Source: Coraliomargarita sp. CAG:312 (lineage in GTDB: Bacteria; Verrucomicrobiota; Verrucomicrobiia; Opitutales; Intestinicryptomonadaceae). Taken from it: a DNA stretch of 8,525 nt. The stretch covers positions 3,690 through 12,214 of the forward strand of contig FR901593.1 in NCBI GenBank assembly GCA_000438015.1, read 5' to 3'. The translations under genes were made by a program, and so were the position numbers. Of the stretch, positions 5,944 to 8,525 are shown piece by piece (the stretch's first letter is position 1; each line of letters begins with the position of its first letter). The notes under the pieces were generated by a model. That model did no database searches. It was given only the letters and a program-made list of their open reading frames with translations, and was not told the DNA's origin.

Positions 5944-6264
5944 ATGTCAGATAAAGTCATTCATTTGAATGCGTCAAATTTTGACGCAACAATATCAAGC
6001 TCAAAAGTATCCCTCGTTGATTTTTGGGCGCCATGGTGCGGCCCATGCAAAATGTTGGGGCCGACAATCGACGCCCTTGCGGACGAAGTTGGAGATACTT
6101 ACCAAATCTGCAAGCTAAACACGGACGAATCTCCGGAAATCGCGCAAAAATTTGGCGTTTCATCTATTCCAACCATTATATTTTTCAAGAACTCGCAGAT
6201 GGTCGGAGCCGCTAGAATGTCTTCAAAAGACGCTTTAAAAGCAAAACTAAAAGAATTTGCATAA
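5944..6264 (+). CDS. trxA: Thioredoxin
   Basis: A 106-aa cytoplasmic dithiol reductant, reduced by thioredoxin reductase and supplying electrons to ribonucleotide reductase, peroxiredoxins and methionine sulfoxide reductase. The active site FWAPWCGPCK holds WCGPC at residues 31-35. D26 (VDFWA) is the buried Asp, and the cis-proline loop is SSIPT (P76), followed by IIFFKN. The length is standard (about 105-110) and there is no signal peptide, so this is a TrxA rather than a periplasmic disulfide protein. A purine-rich AGAAAGG about 11 nt before the ATG is the best ribosome-binding site in front of any gene in the window. It is the second gene after the Pro/Ala-rich membrane protein and is followed within 10 nt by a strong terminator. 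Confidence 0.97.
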   Translation: MSDKVIHLNASNFDATISSSKVSLVDFWAPWCGPCKMLGPTIDALADEVGDTYQICKLNTDESPEIAQKFGVSSIPTIIFFKNSQMVGAARMSSKDALKAKLKEFA

Positions 6265-6271
6265 AAGTTAT

Positions 6272-6305
6272 AAAAAACTCCCGCTTTTAAAGCGGGAGTT
6301 TTTTT
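6272..6305. terminator. Strong bidirectional intrinsic terminator
   Basis: Stem CTCCCGC (6278-6284) pairs perfectly with GCGGGAG (6292-6298) around a TTTTAAA loop. Seven T follow (6299-6305) and six A precede (6272-6277), so it works in both directions. It ends trxA on the plus strand and can back up termination of the converging glycosidase-like gene. Confidence 0.95.
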
Positions 6306-6376
6306 ATTTAATAAAATATGGGGAATTCGCATTTACCGCATTCAAAAGCGGGAACCTAGCGCCGAGTTGGTTTTAT

Positions 6377-6404
6377 AAAAAACTAAATACCCAAGAAAGG
6401 TATT
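6377..6404 (-). terminator. Weak candidate terminator of the GH43-like gene
   Basis: On the minus strand, AATACC (6404-6399) and GGTATT (6391-6386) form a 6-bp stem overlapping the stop codon. Three bases later comes a run of six T (6382-6377). The stem is short; the strong bidirectional terminator further on probably completes termination. Confidence 0.4.
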
Positions 6405-7491
6405 ATTTTGCAATTTTTGGCAATCCGTCTTCCCAGATAATTTCAACATTGGATAAAAACCAATTTTTGCCTCCATTGTCGTTGCCCTGGTAGAATAGAT
6501 AAGTTTTCCCGTCTGGTGCCGCAAATATATGCGGATGGCCGGATTCGCTGCTATTCCACTCTCCTGGGCGTCCATTTGGAAGTATCGGAGCGTCGAAGAG
6601 CCGTTTAAAATTTACGCCGTCATCGCTTACGGCAACGTTTATCTGCTGCGGATCGTTGTTGTATCCGCCAGCGTAAAACATATAGACCTTGCCTCCGCGG
6701 ACAATGGCTGAGGCGGCCTCTATGCATTTAGTCTCCCAAGGCAGCTCAGGCTTAAGAATGGGGCCGCTCTTTGAAAGGTGCCTCCATGTGCCGCGCCCAA
6801 ATGTGGATTCTTCGTCGGTCTCGGCGACCCCTTGCATTTGTATTTTTCCTGTCGCGTCGCGCGTGGCAAAATACATCAAATATTTTTCACCAAACTTTAC
6901 GACCTCAGCGTCTATTGCCCTTCCATTATTCCAGTCTCCGTCCGGGGCAAATACGGGATTGGACGGGTTTCTGACAAAATTGACTCCGTCTGCGCTCCAA
7001 GCGTGGCATATGCAATCATTTGGAAAGTTGCCGTAAGTCTGGTAAAAGAGATGGACAACGCCGTCGCGAATTACGGCTCCAGGAGCGCAAATGCCGTTTT
7101 TTTCGCATTCGTTTTCTGGAATTATCTCGCCGATTTTCTTCCAATCCCTAAGATTTGAGCTTTCGGCTATTCCAATTCCCCAACCTTTTATTTTTGCCGA
7201 TTTTTCCTTGTCTGAATAAGGCGGAATGGAAAAGTACATAATGTATCTTCCGCCAAAGAAAACCACATGGGGATCCTTTGAGAAAGGGATTCCCGTACGC
7301 GACGAATCAGCGTAAATCATTGCGCCTTCCGAAGCTTTTTTTGCCGCGGACGGGTATTTTGAGAGGTCTACAATATCGCAATCCCCAACTGTTCGAGCGC
7401 AAAAAGACTCAGGCGAAGATTTCAGCGAGCAACCGCAAATAAACGCCCCGAAGCACAACGCGCAAGTTGCATAAAAAAAACGCATTATCAT
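6403..7491 (-). CDS. GH43-type five-bladed propeller lipoprotein (putative glycoside hydrolase)
   Basis: A 362-aa lipoprotein. The signal peptide ends in lipobox ICG-C, giving lipidated Cys21. The rest is a five-bladed beta-propeller of the GH43/GH32/GH117 type. Blade strands recur as GGRYIMYF, GVVHLFYQ, EKYLMYFA, GKVYMFYAG and KTYLFYQG. Candidate active-site acids fit the GH43 order: D73 in KDPHV (base), D194 in RAIDAEV (pKa modulator) and E258 in CIEAASA (general acid). H319 and H321 in SGHPHIF lie in the last blade. The likely role is trimming of arabinose-, xylose- or galactose-type side chains at the cell surface or in the periplasm; the substrate cannot be read. I chose ATG 7491 (MIMRFF; 7485 is an alternative). 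The frame stays open to 7749, but those extra residues hide the signal peptide and overlap the divergent gene. No other sugar-use gene lies nearby. Confidence 0.85.
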   Translation of the reverse strand: MIMRFFYATCALCFGAFICGCSLKSSPESFCARTVGDCDIVDLSKYPSAAKKASEGAMIYADSSRTGIPFSKDPHVVFFGGRYIMYFSIPPYSDKEKSAKIKGWGIGIAESSNLRDWKKIGEIIPENECEKNGICAPGAVIRDGVVHLFYQTYGNFPNDCICHAWSADGVNFVRNPSNPVFAPDGDWNNGRAIDAEVVKFGEKYLMYFATRDATGKIQMQGVAETDEESTFGRGTWRHLSKSGPILKPELPWETKCIEAASAIVRGGKVYMFYAGGYNNDPQQINVAVSDDGVNFKRLFDAPILPNGRPGEWNSSESGHPHIFAAPDGKTYLFYQGNDNGGKNWFLSNVEIIWEDGLPKIAK

Positions 7492-7582
7492 ATGCTTGTG
7501 GATAATGTAAAAATTTTTATATTCAATAAAAATCCTAAAATAAAAGCTTGAAGGCAATAAAAGTTTTTCCAAGTTTATAAAC

Positions 7583-7993
7583 GTGCGATACATTACCGCA
7601 ATAATATTGGCCGTATGCATATCGATAAATTCCTTAGCCGGGACAGTCGGGATGCTAGTTTTATGCCTGCACGAAAACTTCGTCCATGTAAATTTTAACG
7701 CGCGCCATTTTTGTTGCCAAAGCGCGGGCTGTTTGGAATTTGAAGCCAATGCCTCAAAAAATACTACAGAATCATGTTTTAAGTGCTTGGATATTTTAAT
7801 AGAGTCGAAAAACCCGCAAAATGCGCCCGTCCATACTCTAAAAATTCCCCCGTTAAAAATATTTAGCCATCTTATTCCGCCTGAAAAGCCTAGGATTATT
7901 TTAGTGGAAAACAGATTTGAAGAATTTTTGCGCCATCATTTAGAGCCCTCAGTTTGCGGGCGAACGCGCAATGATATTCCGCTTACAATTTGA
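7583..7993 (+). CDS. Small exported Cys/His-rich protein, putative metal-binding, ahead of a TolC/CzcC gene
   Basis: A 136-aa protein starting at GTG. No other usual start exists before the in-frame TAA at 7541, and the resulting N-terminus (RYITAIILAVCISINSLAG) is a signal peptide or signal anchor. The next segment is dense in metal ligands: C28, H30, H35, H42, C44-C45, C50, then CFKC (C65, C68). The core LCLHENFVHVNF followed by CC and a later C-LDI recalls short proteins with an LC-x-x-x-G-H-V pattern and C-V-D-I-P-L motif that precede Czc/Cus-type efflux genes in several phyla. That is recalled, not searched. The second half is poorly conserved-looking and ends NDIPLTI. It lies 80 nt upstream of the outer-membrane efflux gene on the same strand. 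A role as periplasmic metal sensor or carrier for that pump is inferred. Confidence 0.8.
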   Translation: MRYITAIILAVCISINSLAGTVGMLVLCLHENFVHVNFNARHFCCQSAGCLEFEANASKNTTESCFKCLDILIESKNPQNAPVHTLKIPPLKIFSHLIPPEKPRIILVENRFEEFLRHHLEPSVCGRTRNDIPLTI

Positions 7994-8073
7994 TTGTGCA
8001 GCGATAGAATTTTTACGGGGCGCCGCAAATATGGATGCGCCAACCGCGTGCAACATCAAAAATTATAAGTAAT

Positions 8074-8525
8074 ATGAAAAAATTTTTAACGGCTATAATT
8101 TGCCTGCAATGCCTGCTTTTAGACGCAGCGCAAAAAAATCCCGAGCTTAAGCTGTCTCGAGAAGCTTCTGTAGAATTTGCGCTAAAAAACAATCTCGACC
8201 TTAAGGCGGTAAAAGCCGGCATAGACGCAGCAAGAGGTAGGGCGAGCCAATCCGGCAGGCTTGACAATCCAGTTGTCGGAGCCGAATACGGCAACGATAT
8301 GCTTTTTTCCGATGAAGGAGAATACAGCGCCCGTGTGGAAATATCGCAAAGATTTCCGCTGTTTGGAAGGCTTGCAAAAGAAAAGAAAATTGGGAATTTG
8401 GATATAAAGCTGGCGGCTTTAGAATACGAAGAGGCTCGCAGGCAATTGGCGCTTCAAGTTGAAACGGCCTATATAGACGCGGCCGAAAAATACGCCGCAG
8501 CCGCAGCCAAGAGGGAAATTTTAAG
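8074..8525 (+). CDS. TolC/CzcC-family outer-membrane efflux protein (5' part, cut by the window end)
   Basis: The first 150 codons of an outer-membrane efflux protein (OEP family); the frame is open to the last base. MKKFLTAIICLQCLLLDAA is a signal peptide. LKLSREASVEFALKNNLDLKAVKAGIDAARGRASQSG is the typical first helical repeat start, followed by LDNPVVGAEYGND. Then come the beta-strand segment YSARVEISQRFPLFGRLAKEKK and a long heptad-rich helix (LDIKLAALEYEEARRQLALQVETAYIDAAEKYAA). The LDNP and QRFPLFG signatures favour the CzcC/CusC heavy-metal branch over drug-export TolC. In such operons the periplasmic adaptor (CzcB) and RND pump (CzcA) usually follow; here they would lie beyond the window. 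The start is fixed by the signal peptide and has no Shine-Dalgarno sequence. The small Cys/His-rich gene before it is probably co-transcribed. Confidence 0.92.
   Translation, partial: MKKFLTAIICLQCLLLDAAQKNPELKLSREASVEFALKNNLDLKAVKAGIDAARGRASQSGRLDNPVVGAEYGNDMLFSDEGEYSARVEISQRFPLFGRLAKEKKIGNLDIKLAALEYEEARRQLALQVETAYIDAAEKYAAAAAKREIL

Noticed and set aside
7492..7749. N-terminal extension of the GH43-like gene up to 7749
   Set aside because: The extension would bury a clear lipoprotein signal peptide (MIMRFF to C21) and overlap the divergent Cys/His-rich gene, whose own signal peptide is convincing.
8017..8041. GGCGC / GCGCC inverted repeat between the Cys/His-rich and TolC-type genes
   Set aside because: A 5-bp stem with a 13-nt loop and no T-run is too weak for a terminator or attenuator.
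8031..8072. Thirteen-codon frame (MDAPTACNIKNYK) ending 1 nt before the TolC-type start
   Set aside because: It has no ribosome-binding site, no attenuator structure and no codon bias. Such a short frame is easily chance, though coupling to the next gene is conceivable.
8013..8294. Minus-strand open frame overlapping the start of the TolC-type gene
   Set aside because: It has no recognisable domain and lies opposite a clear signal peptide and OEP helix on the plus strand.

Overview
The window comes from a diderm (Gram-negative-type) bacterium. It encodes a FadL-type outer-membrane channel, a TolC-type outer-membrane factor, two lipoproteins with clear lipoboxes and several Sec signal peptides. 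The mid-range base composition, the near absence of Shine-Dalgarno sequences before genes, and two small proteins that recall uncharacterised Opitutae/Verrucomicrobia proteins suggest Verrucomicrobiota. This placement is from memory of families, not from a search. No rRNA, tRNA, CRISPR array, insertion sequence or phage gene was seen, and no stretch above 300 bases lacks a gene.

Left part (1-2124): a FadL/OmpP1 channel gene on the minus strand is divergent from a TetR-family regulator on the plus strand. The gap holds two 14-bp palindromes of form TGAAC-N4-GTTCA. One lies in the spacer behind a perfect TTGACA box reading toward the channel gene, which predicts repression of the channel by the TetR protein.

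Middle part (2125-5385): four minus-strand genes probably form one cluster. They are prfB (release factor 2, read through a classic programmed +1 frameshift), a 166-aa conserved-looking cytoplasmic protein, a 174-aa lipoprotein whose mature part looks like the SecDF P1 head domain, and a secreted M23 metallopeptidase with all its catalytic residues. Two of the genes overlap by 4 nt, and a likely terminator follows the peptidase.

Right part (5386-8525): a divergent 150-bp intergenic region with a repeated CAAATAAG motif precedes a plus-strand pair, a Pro/Ala-rich tail-anchored protein and thioredoxin (trxA), closed by a strong bidirectional terminator. Converging on that terminator is a minus-strand lipoprotein with a GH43-type five-bladed propeller. 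Divergent from it is the start of what looks like a CzcCBA/CusCBA-type efflux operon: a small exported Cys/His-rich protein with a GTG start, then a TolC/CzcC-family gene cut by the window end.

Nothing here is a clearly new defence or mobile system. The best leads are the predicted TetR-FadL circuit, the Cys/His-rich protein ahead of the efflux gene, the SecD-like lipoprotein beside prfB, and the tail-anchored partner of thioredoxin.
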